Of a stretch of 6,576 nt of DNA, positions 1-6,021 are shown in pieces. Position numbers and translations under genes: made by a program. Below the pieces are notes generated by a model, which worked only from the letters and a program-made list of their open reading frames with translations, did no database searches and was not told the DNA's origin. Origin of the DNA: an uncultured beta proteobacterium (GTDB lineage: Bacteria; Pseudomonadota; Gammaproteobacteria; Burkholderiales; Burkholderiaceae); NCBI GenBank assembly GCA_903938955.1, contig CAJAFJ010000026.1, positions 1-6,576 on the forward strand, written 5' to 3'. Each line of letters begins with the position of its first letter. Position 1 is the stretch's first letter.

Positions 1-388
1 CGTTGATCAGGCCTTTCCAGCCGACCGTGGTGCGGGGTTTTTCAAAATACACGCGCATCACGATCTCCAGCGTGTCGGCGTACTTTTCGCGCTGCACCTT
101 GAGTTGGCGGGCGTAGTCCAGCGCGGCCACCGGGTCATGGATGGAGCAAGGCCCGATCACGACCAGCAGGCGGTCATCGGTGCCGGCCATGATGTTGTGA
201 ATCCGGCTGCGCGTCTCACTGACCAGCGACTCGACGGCGGTGCCGCTGATCGGGAAGAATCGGATTAAATGTTCGGGAGGAGGTAACACGGTGATGTCCT
301 TGATGCGTGCGTCGTCGGTCTGGCTGGTACGGTCGGCGGGGTTCGCATGCCAGTTTTGTGTACTGGCGACAGGGGTGGTTGCAGTCAT
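1..388 (-). CDS. aroG: Class I 3-deoxy-7-phosphoheptulonate (DAHP) synthase, N-terminal part
   Basis: Cytoplasmic enzyme that condenses phosphoenolpyruvate with erythrose 4-phosphate to DAHP, the first step of the shikimate pathway. The window holds the first 129 codons; the 3' end lies beyond the left edge. Visible family signatures are the stretch LLVVIGPCSIHDP (about residues 74-86), whose Cys81 corresponds to the metal-ligand cysteine of the E. coli enzymes, and MRVYFEKPRTTVGWKGLIN (residues 111-129), which carries the PEP-binding Arg and the Lys of KPRTT. The segment TDDARIKDI (about residues 24-32) aligns with the N-terminal arm that takes part in allosteric feedback in E. coli AroG. 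The N-terminus is roughly 20 residues longer than E. coli AroG. The ATG is supported by AGGAG seven bases upstream. Which amino acid feeds back on it cannot be read because that part is missing. Transcription is probably controlled by the attenuator at 453-589. Confidence 0.96.
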   Translation of the reverse strand, partial: MTATTPVASTQNWHANPADRTSQTDDARIKDITVLPPPEHLIRFFPISGTAVESLVSETRSRIHNIMAGTDDRLLVVIGPCSIHDPVAALDYARQLKVQREKYADTLEIVMRVYFEKPRTTVGWKGLIN

Positions 389-395
389 CGTGAAG

Positions 396-400
396 CTCCT
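396..400 (-). promoter_or_regulatory. Ribosome binding site of aroG
   Basis: AGGAG on the minus strand, seven bases before the aroG ATG (386-388). It fixes the start codon. It lies downstream of the attenuator terminator, so it is transcribed only on readthrough. Confidence 0.85.
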
Positions 401-452
401 AAAAAATAAGTAAAGGACAGGTTTGGCGCGTTTCAGTGAATCAAAAAGACAT

Positions 453-484
453 AAAAAAAACCGCCGGGGGTGCCGGCGGTTTTT
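453..484 (-). terminator. Intrinsic terminator in the aroG leader (attenuator)
   Basis: On the minus strand a seven-base-pair GC stem (473-479 with 461-467, CCGCCGG/CCGGCGG) closes a five-base loop and is followed by eight T residues (453-460). The flanking A and T runs can extend the stem. It lies after the leader peptide stop codon and 64 bases before the aroG ATG, so it would cut transcripts before they reach aroG unless it is prevented from forming. On the plus strand it has only five T residues and no upstream gene. It may also end tldD transcripts. The stem and T run are seen directly; the regulatory role is inferred from position and from the leader peptide. Confidence 0.88.
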
Positions 485-514
485 GGAAGATCAGGACGTT
501 TTTTTCAGGTACGT

Positions 515-589
515 TCAGAACTCTCTACCGCCGCAGGCGCTGGAGAACCAAAAATAGCTAAAGTAAAAACAAGCTGACTTCATGGACAT
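515..589 (-). CDS. Aromatic leader peptide of the aroG attenuator
   Basis: A 24-codon ORF (ATG 587-589, TGA 515-517) on the minus strand between tldD and aroG. Residues 7-15 read CFYFSYFWF: Phe, Tyr, Phe, Ser, Tyr, Phe, Trp, Phe follow Cys, so seven of eight consecutive codons (545-568) are aromatic, plus a final Phe. This is the hallmark of a ribosome-sensing leader peptide such as those of the E. coli phe and trp operons. Mixing all three aromatic amino acids suits a gene for the common first step. A second in-frame ATG at 581-583 would give 22 residues. Neither start has a clear Shine-Dalgarno sequence. The product itself probably has no function; its translation rate is the signal. Too short for routine gene finders, it is easily missed. 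Confidence 0.85.
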   Translation of the reverse strand: MSMKSACFYFSYFWFSSACGGREF

Positions 590-590
590 G

Positions 591-599
591 AATGTAGCA
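591..599 (-). promoter_or_regulatory. Candidate extended -10 promoter element for the aroG leader
   Basis: TGCTACATT on the minus strand fits an extended -10 (TGn followed by a hexamer, four of six to TATAAT). No good -35 is seen 16-18 bases upstream. The predicted transcription start falls near 583-584, almost on the second leader ATG (581-583), which would give a leaderless leader-peptide mRNA. If instead transcripts come from further upstream or from tldD, the 587-589 ATG is usable. Weak evidence. Confidence 0.35.
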
Positions 600-619
600 C
601 AGTAAAACCTGCCGCCCGC

Positions 620-2080
620 TTACGCCGTGCCGCCTACTGTCAGGCCATCGATGCGCAAGGTGGGCTGGCCCACGCCCACGGGCACGCTCTGGCCCTCTTT
701 GCCGCAGGTGCCGACGCCGCTGTCGAGCTTCAGGTCATTGCCAATCATGCTGACGCGCTTGAGGCATTCCGGGCCGCTGCCGACGATGGTGGCGCCTTTG
801 ACCGGGTACATGATCTTGCCGTTTTCGACCCAGAACGCTTCACTGGCCGAGAACACAAACTTGCCCGAGGTGATGTCCACCTGCCCGCCGCCAAAGTTGG
901 TGGCGTACAGCCCTTTTTTGATGCTGGCGACGATTTCTTCCGGCGATTTTTCGCCTGCCAGCATATAGGTATTGGTCATGCGCGGCATCGGAATGCTGGC
1001 GTAGCTTTCGCGCCGGCCATTGCCCGTCGGTTTGACACCCATCAGGCGCGCATTCATGGCGTCCTGGATGTAGCCTTTCAAAATGCCATCTTCGATCAGC
1101 ACATTGCGCTGGCTGGTGTTGCCTTCGTCATCCACATTGAGCGAACCGCGCCGGTCCTTGATCGTGCCATCGTCCAGCACCGTAACGCCCTTGGCTGCCA
1201 CACGCTGCCCGACCCGCCCGGCAAACGCACTGGAACCCTTGCGGTTGAAGTCCCCCTCCAGCCCGTGGCCAATGGCTTCGTGCAACAAGATGCCGGGCCA
1301 GCCGGGGCCCAGTACCACGGTCATTTCACCGGCTGGGGCGGGGCGCGCCTCCAGATTGGTCAGCGCGGCTTGCACCGCCTGATCGACATATTGGTTGATG
1401 ATGGCGTCGTCAAAATACGCCAGGCCAAAACGGCCACCGCCGCCTGCCGAACCCACTTCGCGCCGGCCTTTTTGCTCGGCGATCACGGTCACGCTCAGGC
1501 GCACCAGCGGACGCACATCGGCGGCCAGCGTGCCATCCGCACGCGCCACCATCACCACGTCGTATTCGGCGGCCAGTCCGGCCATGACTTGCGCCACACG
1601 CGGGTCTTTGGCGCGCGCCAGGCCTTCTACTTTTTCCAGCAGCTTGACCTTGGCCGTGCTGTCGAGCGTGGCGATGGGGTCGGTACCGGCGTACAACGAG
1701 CGCGAAGACGCGATCTTTTTAGCCGCGACCCGTACCCGTCCCGACTGGGCGACCGACGAAATCGACCGGACCGTTCGGGCCGCGTCCAGCAACGAGGCCT
1801 CGGAAATATCGTCCGAGTAGGCAAACGCCGTTTTTTCGCCGCTCACAGCGCGCACGCCCACGCCCTGATCGATGCTGAAAGAACCGGTTTTGACGATGCC
1901 CTCCTCCAGGCTCCAACCCTCTGAGCGGGTGTACTGAAAATACAGATCCACCTCGTCCATTTTGTTCGCCTTGATCTCATTCAGGGCACGGGTCAGGTGG
2001 GATTCGTCCAACCCGAAAGGGGTGAGCAAAAGGGACTTGGCAATGGCCAGGCGTTCAAGGGTGGGTTCGCGTGAAATCAT
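620..2080 (-). CDS. tldD: Metalloprotease subunit TldD
   Basis: 486-residue cytoplasmic zinc metalloprotease of the PmbA/TldD (modulator of DNA gyrase) family. In known bacteria it forms a heterodimer with TldE (PmbA) and degrades unfolded peptides; in E. coli it acts in microcin B17 maturation and CcdA turnover. The zinc motif is seen as HEAIGHGLEGD (residues 267-277, HExxxH type) after the conserved WPGILL. A C-terminal GTCGKEGQSVPVGVGQPTLR segment supplies Cys459, the probable third ligand. Length matches the family (about 480). The ATG at 2078-2080 is the natural family start, yet no Shine-Dalgarno sequence precedes it. TldE is not in the window. The stop lies 30 bases before the aroG leader ORF, so tldD transcripts would run into the attenuator; a functional link to aromatic synthesis is not implied. 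Confidence 0.96.
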   Translation of the reverse strand: MISREPTLERLAIAKSLLLTPFGLDESHLTRALNEIKANKMDEVDLYFQYTRSEGWSLEEGIVKTGSFSIDQGVGVRAVSGEKTAFAYSDDISEASLLDAARTVRSISSVAQSGRVRVAAKKIASSRSLYAGTDPIATLDSTAKVKLLEKVEGLARAKDPRVAQVMAGLAAEYDVVMVARADGTLAADVRPLVRLSVTVIAEQKGRREVGSAGGGGRFGLAYFDDAIINQYVDQAVQAALTNLEARPAPAGEMTVVLGPGWPGILLHEAIGHGLEGDFNRKGSSAFAGRVGQRVAAKGVTVLDDGTIKDRRGSLNVDDEGNTSQRNVLIEDGILKGYIQDAMNARLMGVKPTGNGRRESYASIPMPRMTNTYMLAGEKSPEEIVASIKKGLYATNFGGGQVDITSGKFVFSASEAFWVENGKIMYPVKGATIVGSGPECLKRVSMIGNDLKLDSGVGTCGKEGQSVPVGVGQPTLRIDGLTVGGTA

Positions 2081-2141
2081 GAAGCCATTTTAGGTGGTGC
2101 ACCGATAATCCACATGTTGTAGCCTCAAGTCCCGCCCCTTC
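2081..2141. promoter_or_regulatory. Divergent intergenic region between tldD and the GGDEF-EAL gene
   Basis: Sixty-one bases must hold the promoters of both divergent genes unless these begin inside coding sequence. On the minus strand TAAAAT (2087-2092) is a five-of-six match to a -10 placed so that transcription would start at the A of the tldD ATG. On the plus strand GATAAT (2104-2109) is a possible -10 without a recognisable -35. No terminator is present. Confidence 0.35.
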
Positions 2142-4733
2142 ATGTTGTCGAATTCAGTATTGCGCCTCCATCAACCGCACCCGATACGAGTGGCCATGCT
2201 CGTTTTTTTATTGGCGGCCTTGGTCAGTGCGACCCTGATTTGGCAACTGGAGCGCAGCCAGTTGGAAAAAGCACGCGTCAATGCCTACTCACTGGCGCAT
2301 GACCACGCCCGGTCAGCCCAGGGGCACATGGATCGCACACTTTCTGCCGTTTATGCACTGTCCGTGCTGGTGCAGCAAAGTCATGGCGACATCAAGAATT
2401 ACGAAAAAATCGCGACCAAAATGCTGACCTATTACCCAGGGGTATCGGTGCTGGTGTTGGCGCCAAACGGCATCATCACGCACACCGTGCCGATGGCGGT
2501 CAATGAAAAAGCGATTGGACTGAATCTGTTCACCGATCCGGTCATGGGCCAAGAGGCCCGGCTGGCGCGCGACACCGGCCAGCTCACGCTGGCGGGGCCA
2601 TTCGAGCTGAAACAGGGGGGATTGGGCTTGGTAGCCCGGTTGCCCATCTTCCTTGATGACGTACAAGGCCAACCCGTTTTTTGGGGCCTGGCCAATGTGG
2701 TGATGCGCTACCCGCAGGCCTTGGAATCCACCCGGCTGCCTGATCTGCTCAAGCAGGGGTTGGACTACAAACTGTGGCGCGTCAACCCGCTCACCGGGCA
2801 AACCCAGATCATTGAAGAGTCGCAAGCGGCCGCACTGATTGATCCGGTTAGAAAGAGCTTTGACGTGCCCAACGGCGCTTGGACGCTGAGCCTGGCACCA
2901 CGCCAAGGCTGGGGTGACCCGGCACGCCTCTACACCCGGGTGCTGATGGGGCTGTTGCTTTCAGGCTTGCTGGCCTATGTGGCCAAACTGTTGACCCAAC
3001 AGCGCGCCTACAAAATCAACCTGGAAACCCAGGTCATCGCGCGCACGGCCGACATCCGCGAATCAAAAATACAACTGGCCGCCACCCTGGATGCGATCCC
3101 CGACCTGCTGTTTGAGATGGACCTCAACGGACGCTACCTGTACTGCCACTCGCCCCAATCCGAGCTGCTCGCGGCACCGATCAAAGACATGCTGGGCAAA
3201 ACCGTGTTGGAGGTGCTGCCGCCCGAAGCAGCCGAAGTCGTCTTGACGGCACTGCAGCAAGCGCACGAACAAGGTCTCACCCGTGGTCAACAGTTTGCGC
3301 TCAGTCTGCCTGACCACACACACTGGTTTGAGCTGTCGGTATCCGCCAAACCCGTCACCGCTGGCCAGGAGCCCCGCTTTATCGTGATCTCGCGCGACAT
3401 CACCGGGCGCAAGCAAGCCGAGCAGGACGTTCAGCAACTGGCCTACTTTGACGCCCTCACCGGCCTGCCCAACCGCACCCTGCTGAACGACCGCATAGCC
3501 CATACCCTGGCCGAATCGGCGCGACGACACGAGTCACTGGTCTTGATGTTTCTGGACCTGGACCACTTTAAAAACGTCAACGACACACTCGGCCACCGGA
3601 TCGGTGACGAACTGCTGGTGACGCTGGCCGGACGCATGCAGGCGGTCATGCGGGAGCAGGACACCGTGGCGCGCCAGGGGGGCGACGAATTCATCCTGTT
3701 GTTGCCCAACACCGATGGCGACGGCGCCGCGCACGTAGCCGAAAAACTGCTGCGCACAATCAGCCAGGTGATCCAGATCGACCAGCACGAGCTCACCGTG
3801 ACGCCGTCTATCGGCATCGCCCAGTACCCCCAGGACGGTGCGAATCTGGAAACCCTGACCCAGCACGCCGACATCGCCATGTACCGCGCCAAACAAAGCG
3901 GGCGCAACGGTTACCAGTTTTTCACCACCGAGATGCAGGTGCATGCGGCCCGCTCCCTGCGCCTGGAAAACGCCCTGCGTCGCGCGCTGGAGCGCGACCA
4001 ATTGAGCCTGCATTACCAGCCCCAGTTGTCACTCACCAGCGGCGCCATCGTCGGCGTGGAGGCCTTGCTGCGCTGGCAGCAGCCGGAACTCGGCCAGGTG
4101 TCACCGGCTGAATTTATTCCGATTGCCGAGTCCAGCGGCCAGATTCAGGAGATTGGCGAATGGGTGTTGCGCACTGCCACGCGCCAGGCCAAGCAATGGA
4201 TGGACCAGGGTTTGCCGCCCATGACCGTGTCGGTCAACCTCTCGGCGGTGCAGTTTCGCCACCCCGACATTGCCGCGCTGGTGGCGCAGGTGCTGACCGA
4301 GGCGCAGCTACCAGCGCAATACCTGATGCTGGAACTGACCGAAAGTGCCGCGCTGCACGACCCCTTGGGCGCCATCGCGGTGCTGGAACGCCTGCACCAA
4401 CAGGGCGTGCGTATTTCGATTGACGACTTCGGCACCGGCTACTCGTCATTGAGCTATCTGAAGCGCTTTAAGACCTGCCAGCTCAAGATCGACCAGTCCT
4501 TTGTGCGCGACATCACCGACGACCCGGACGACCGGGCCATCGTCAAAGCCATCATCCACATGGCTGACAGCCTGGACATGGGCACCATTGCCGAAGGCGT
4601 CGAAACCCAGGCCCAATTGACGCTATTGCGGGAACAGGGCTGCGACGAAATACAGGGCTACTTCTTTTGCAAGCCCCAACCGCCCGAAGAGCTGGTGAAT
4701 TTTCTCCGCGCCCATCGGGCCGTCGCCCCCTGA
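2142..4733 (+). CDS. Membrane CHASE-PAS-GGDEF-EAL cyclic-di-GMP sensor enzyme
   Basis: 863 residues. Order: membrane segment 1 (about 16-35), periplasmic CHASE-like sensor (about 60-250), membrane segment 2 (about 267-284), short helical linker, PAS domain (about 308-425), GGDEF domain (about 433-595) and EAL domain (about 615-855). The diguanylate cyclase site GGDEF is exact (513-517), and an inhibitory I-site RxxD (REQD, 504-507) sits five residues before it. The phosphodiesterase site is also complete: EAL (640-642), Asn699, ELTES (731-735), DDFGTG (761-766), Lys782, EGVET (818-822) and QGYFF (838-842). Both making and breaking c-di-GMP are therefore possible, with an external ligand and a PAS signal choosing the balance; the ligand is unknown. 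The ATG at 2142 lacks a clear ribosome site; Met19 (2196) after GAG is an alternative that leaves almost nothing before the first membrane helix. Confidence 0.95.
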   Translation: MLSNSVLRLHQPHPIRVAMLVFLLAALVSATLIWQLERSQLEKARVNAYSLAHDHARSAQGHMDRTLSAVYALSVLVQQSHGDIKNYEKIATKMLTYYPGVSVLVLAPNGIITHTVPMAVNEKAIGLNLFTDPVMGQEARLARDTGQLTLAGPFELKQGGLGLVARLPIFLDDVQGQPVFWGLANVVMRYPQALESTRLPDLLKQGLDYKLWRVNPLTGQTQIIEESQAAALIDPVRKSFDVPNGAWTLSLAPRQGWGDPARLYTRVLMGLLLSGLLAYVAKLLTQQRAYKINLETQVIARTADIRESKIQLAATLDAIPDLLFEMDLNGRYLYCHSPQSELLAAPIKDMLGKTVLEVLPPEAAEVVLTALQQAHEQGLTRGQQFALSLPDHTHWFELSVSAKPVTAGQEPRFIVISRDITGRKQAEQDVQQLAYFDALTGLPNRTLLNDRIAHTLAESARRHESLVLMFLDLDHFKNVNDTLGHRIGDELLVTLAGRMQAVMREQDTVARQGGDEFILLLPNTDGDGAAHVAEKLLRTISQVIQIDQHELTVTPSIGIAQYPQDGANLETLTQHADIAMYRAKQSGRNGYQFFTTEMQVHAARSLRLENALRRALERDQLSLHYQPQLSLTSGAIVGVEALLRWQQPELGQVSPAEFIPIAESSGQIQEIGEWVLRTATRQAKQWMDQGLPPMTVSVNLSAVQFRHPDIAALVAQVLTEAQLPAQYLMLELTESAALHDPLGAIAVLERLHQQGVRISIDDFGTGYSSLSYLKRFKTCQLKIDQSFVRDITDDPDDRAIVKAIIHMADSLDMGTIAEGVETQAQLTLLREQGCDEIQGYFFCKPQPPEELVNFLRAHRAVAP

Positions 4734-4738
4734 TCAGG
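4729..4738. other. Back-to-back stop codons in a palindrome
   Basis: CCTGATCAGG is a perfect 10-bp palindrome. TGA at 4731-4733 ends the GGDEF-EAL gene on the plus strand and TCA at 4734-4736 is the TGA of rodA on the minus strand. The convergent genes have no base between them and no intrinsic terminator there. Confidence 0.9.
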
Positions 4739-5888
4739 ACTGAACCAGCCGCTTCGACTTGGCAATCGACATCAAAATCCCCAGCCCCATGCCCAGCGTG
4801 ACCATGGCGGTGCCGCCGTAACTGATGAACGGCAAGGGCACACCCACCACCGGCAAAATGCCGCTGACCATGCCCATGTTGACAAACGCGTAGGTGAAAA
4901 AGATCAGCGTAATGCTGCCCGCCAACAGCCGTGAGAACAGCGTAGGCGCTTCCAGCGCAATAACCAGGCCGCGCAGCACCAGAAAAATAAAGCCGGCAAT
5001 CAACAGCAAATTGCCAAACAAGCCGAACTCTTCAGAAAATGCCGCAAAAATAAAGTCCGTGGTGCGCTCGGGGATGAACTCCAGATGCGTCTGCGTGCCC
5101 TGCATAAAACCCTTGCCCCAGAAGCCGCCCGAGCCAATGGCAATCATGCCCTGAATGATGTGAAAACCCTTGCCCAGCGGATCGCGCGAAGGGTCCAGCA
5201 GCGTACAAATGCGCTGCTGCTGGTAGTCATGCAACACGGGCCAGCGCATGCCATCGGCACACAACTGCGGCTCAAAACCAACCAGCAACCCAACGCCCAC
5301 CACCCCGATCAGCAGCGGCGGCAACAGCCATTTCCAGGACAAACCGGCAAAGAAAATGACCGACATGCCGGCCGACAACACCAAAATGGCCGTCCCCAGA
5401 TCGGGCTGCTTCATGATCAGGCCCACCGGCACCGCCAACAACGACCCGGCCACGGCAAAGTCCAGCGGGCGCAGATGGCCTTCGCGCTTTTGAAACCACC
5501 AGGCCAGCATCAGCGGCACGGCAATCTTGAGAATCTCGCTGGGCTGAATGATGACACCGACGTTCAACCAGCGCGTCGCGCCCTTTTTGGTGACCCCCAT
5601 CACCGCCACCGCCACCAGCAAGGTCACACCCGCCACATACAGCGGCACGGCCAGCATCATCAAGCGCTGCGGTGGAATTTGCGCCACCAAAAACAGGATC
5701 AACCCCGCCAGCAACATGTTGCGGCCATGGTCCTCAAACCGGGTGCCATGGTCATAACCGGTCGAATACATGGTCATCAACCCGGCGCACGCGAGCAACA
5801 ACACGGCAAACGCCAGCAGCCCGTCAAAGCCACGAAACAGGGGCGCGATACGCAGCCACGGGTGAATATTTCCAAATTTTTGAGCCAT
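4734..5888 (-). CDS. rodA: SEDS peptidoglycan polymerase RodA (rod shape-determining protein)
   Basis: Integral inner-membrane glycosyltransferase of the elongasome. It polymerises lipid II into glycan strands with its partner PBP2 (MrdA) and is guided by MreB. 384 residues from the ATG at 5886-5888, about the usual family length (E. coli 370). Multiple hydrophobic segments run through the protein. SEDS signatures are GATRWLNVG with its Trp (about residue 107), QPSE (115-118), KQPDLGTA (about 160), PERTTDFIFA with the essential Asp (about 278, matching E. coli Asp262) and PLPFISYGG near the C-terminus. The start is uncertain: the frame is open to 5939, and GGAGGTGA (5930-5937) sits before an in-frame TTG at 5919-5921 that would add 11 residues. 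The ATG has no clear ribosome site but begins where the conserved sequence begins. The expected upstream neighbour mrdA is absent; a divergent lipoprotein gene lies there instead. Confidence 0.95.
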   Translation of the reverse strand: MAQKFGNIHPWLRIAPLFRGFDGLLAFAVLLLACAGLMTMYSTGYDHGTRFEDHGRNMLLAGLILFLVAQIPPQRLMMLAVPLYVAGVTLLVAVAVMGVTKKGATRWLNVGVIIQPSEILKIAVPLMLAWWFQKREGHLRPLDFAVAGSLLAVPVGLIMKQPDLGTAILVLSAGMSVIFFAGLSWKWLLPPLLIGVVGVGLLVGFEPQLCADGMRWPVLHDYQQQRICTLLDPSRDPLGKGFHIIQGMIAIGSGGFWGKGFMQGTQTHLEFIPERTTDFIFAAFSEEFGLFGNLLLIAGFIFLVLRGLVIALEAPTLFSRLLAGSITLIFFTYAFVNMGMVSGILPVVGVPLPFISYGGTAMVTLGMGLGILMSIAKSKRLVQS

Positions 5889-5929
5889 GGGGGGATTATC
5901 CCGCGAGTGATTGCACGACAAACGCCGCT

Positions 5930-5937
5930 TCACCTCC
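5930..5937 (-). promoter_or_regulatory. Strong Shine-Dalgarno sequence upstream of rodA
   Basis: GGAGGTGA on the minus strand, inside the open frame upstream of the rodA ATG. It would serve the in-frame TTG at 5919-5921 (eight bases after its last A) but is too far, over 40 bases, from the ATG at 5886-5888. It argues that RodA may start at the TTG with a short hydrophilic N-terminal extension. Confidence 0.45.
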
Positions 5938-5938
5938 A

Positions 5939-5960
5939 ATATCCCCCATTTGGGGGATAT
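5939..5960. repeat. Perfect 22-bp inverted repeat, candidate operator
   Basis: ATATCCCCCA and TGGGGGATAT flank a central TT, ten matched bases per arm with no mismatch. It lies in the divergent region between rodA (minus) and the lipoprotein gene (plus), 61 bases before the latter's start. Such symmetry is typical of a dimeric repressor or activator site; a hairpin in RNA is also possible, but no T run follows on either strand, so a terminator is unlikely. The binding protein is unknown. Confidence 0.6.
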
Positions 5961-5985
5961 ACAAAGCAGATCTGATCTGATGCAA
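5956..5985 (-). promoter_or_regulatory. Weak candidate promoter for rodA
   Basis: On the minus strand TTGCAT (5980-5985) and TATATC (5956-5961) stand 18 bases apart, with three and four matches to the -35 and -10 consensus. The -10 and the expected start would fall in the 22-bp palindrome, so a protein bound there could repress. Low confidence by sequence alone. Confidence 0.3.
5968..5978. repeat. Short dyad AGATC-T-GATCT
   Basis: A perfect 5-1-5 inverted repeat that is also part of the direct repeat GATCT GATCT GAT (5969-5981). It sits next to the 22-bp palindrome. It may be a second, smaller protein site or chance. Confidence 0.3.
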
Positions 5986-6009
5986 TAGTTTGTTATTTCT
6001 TAACCCACC

Positions 6010-6014
6010 AAGGA
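6010..6014 (+). promoter_or_regulatory. Ribosome binding site of the lipoprotein gene
   Basis: AAGGA seven bases before TTG at 6022-6024. It supports the TTG as start codon, because no ATG is available that keeps the positive n-region of the signal peptide. Confidence 0.65.
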
Positions 6015-6021
6015 CATCCCT

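Larger units (their letters stand above)
453..589 (-). promoter_or_regulatory. Transcription attenuator region of aroG with alternative RNA helices
   Basis: Two exclusive folds can be drawn on the minus-strand RNA. Hairpin 1:2 pairs 543-546 with 522-525 and 536-539 with 529-532 around the loop 533-535, plus A541 with U527, with two mismatches. The antiterminator pairs 527-533 (CGGCGGU) with 474-480 (ACCGCCG), seven base pairs, which removes the 5' arm of the terminator. A ribosome stalled on the aromatic codons 545-568 would cover the left arm of hairpin 1:2, free 527-533 for the antiterminator and allow aroG transcription. With ample charged Phe, Tyr and Trp tRNA the terminator forms. The complementarities are read by eye; no folding energies were computed. 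Confidence 0.75.

Noticed and set aside
453..484. Reading the hairpin as a plain terminator for tldD only
   Set aside because: Its place after an aromatic leader peptide and before aroG, and the complementarity of its 5' arm to 527-533, fit an attenuator better, though it may end tldD transcripts too.
638..643. CTGACA on the minus strand, a good -35 match before the aroG leader
   Set aside because: No -10 at 16-18 bases; the bases there (around 614-620) are GC-rich. It is also tldD coding sequence.
1265..1924. 219-codon open frame on the plus strand opposite tldD
   Set aside because: Shadow of tldD in a GC-rich gene; no family motif and no ribosome site worth noting.
2096..2103. GGTGCACC palindrome in the tldD/GGDEF-EAL intergenic region
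   Set aside because: Eight bases only; expected by chance at this GC content and not matched by other sites nearby.
2313..2906. 197-codon minus-strand open frame inside the GGDEF-EAL gene
   Set aside because: Antisense shadow of the CHASE part; the plus-strand protein has clear domains throughout.
5085..5975. 296-codon open frame on the plus strand, rich in His, Gln and Arg
   Set aside because: It is the antisense shadow of rodA; the composition is that of reversed GC-rich hydrophobic codons, and it shows no domain.
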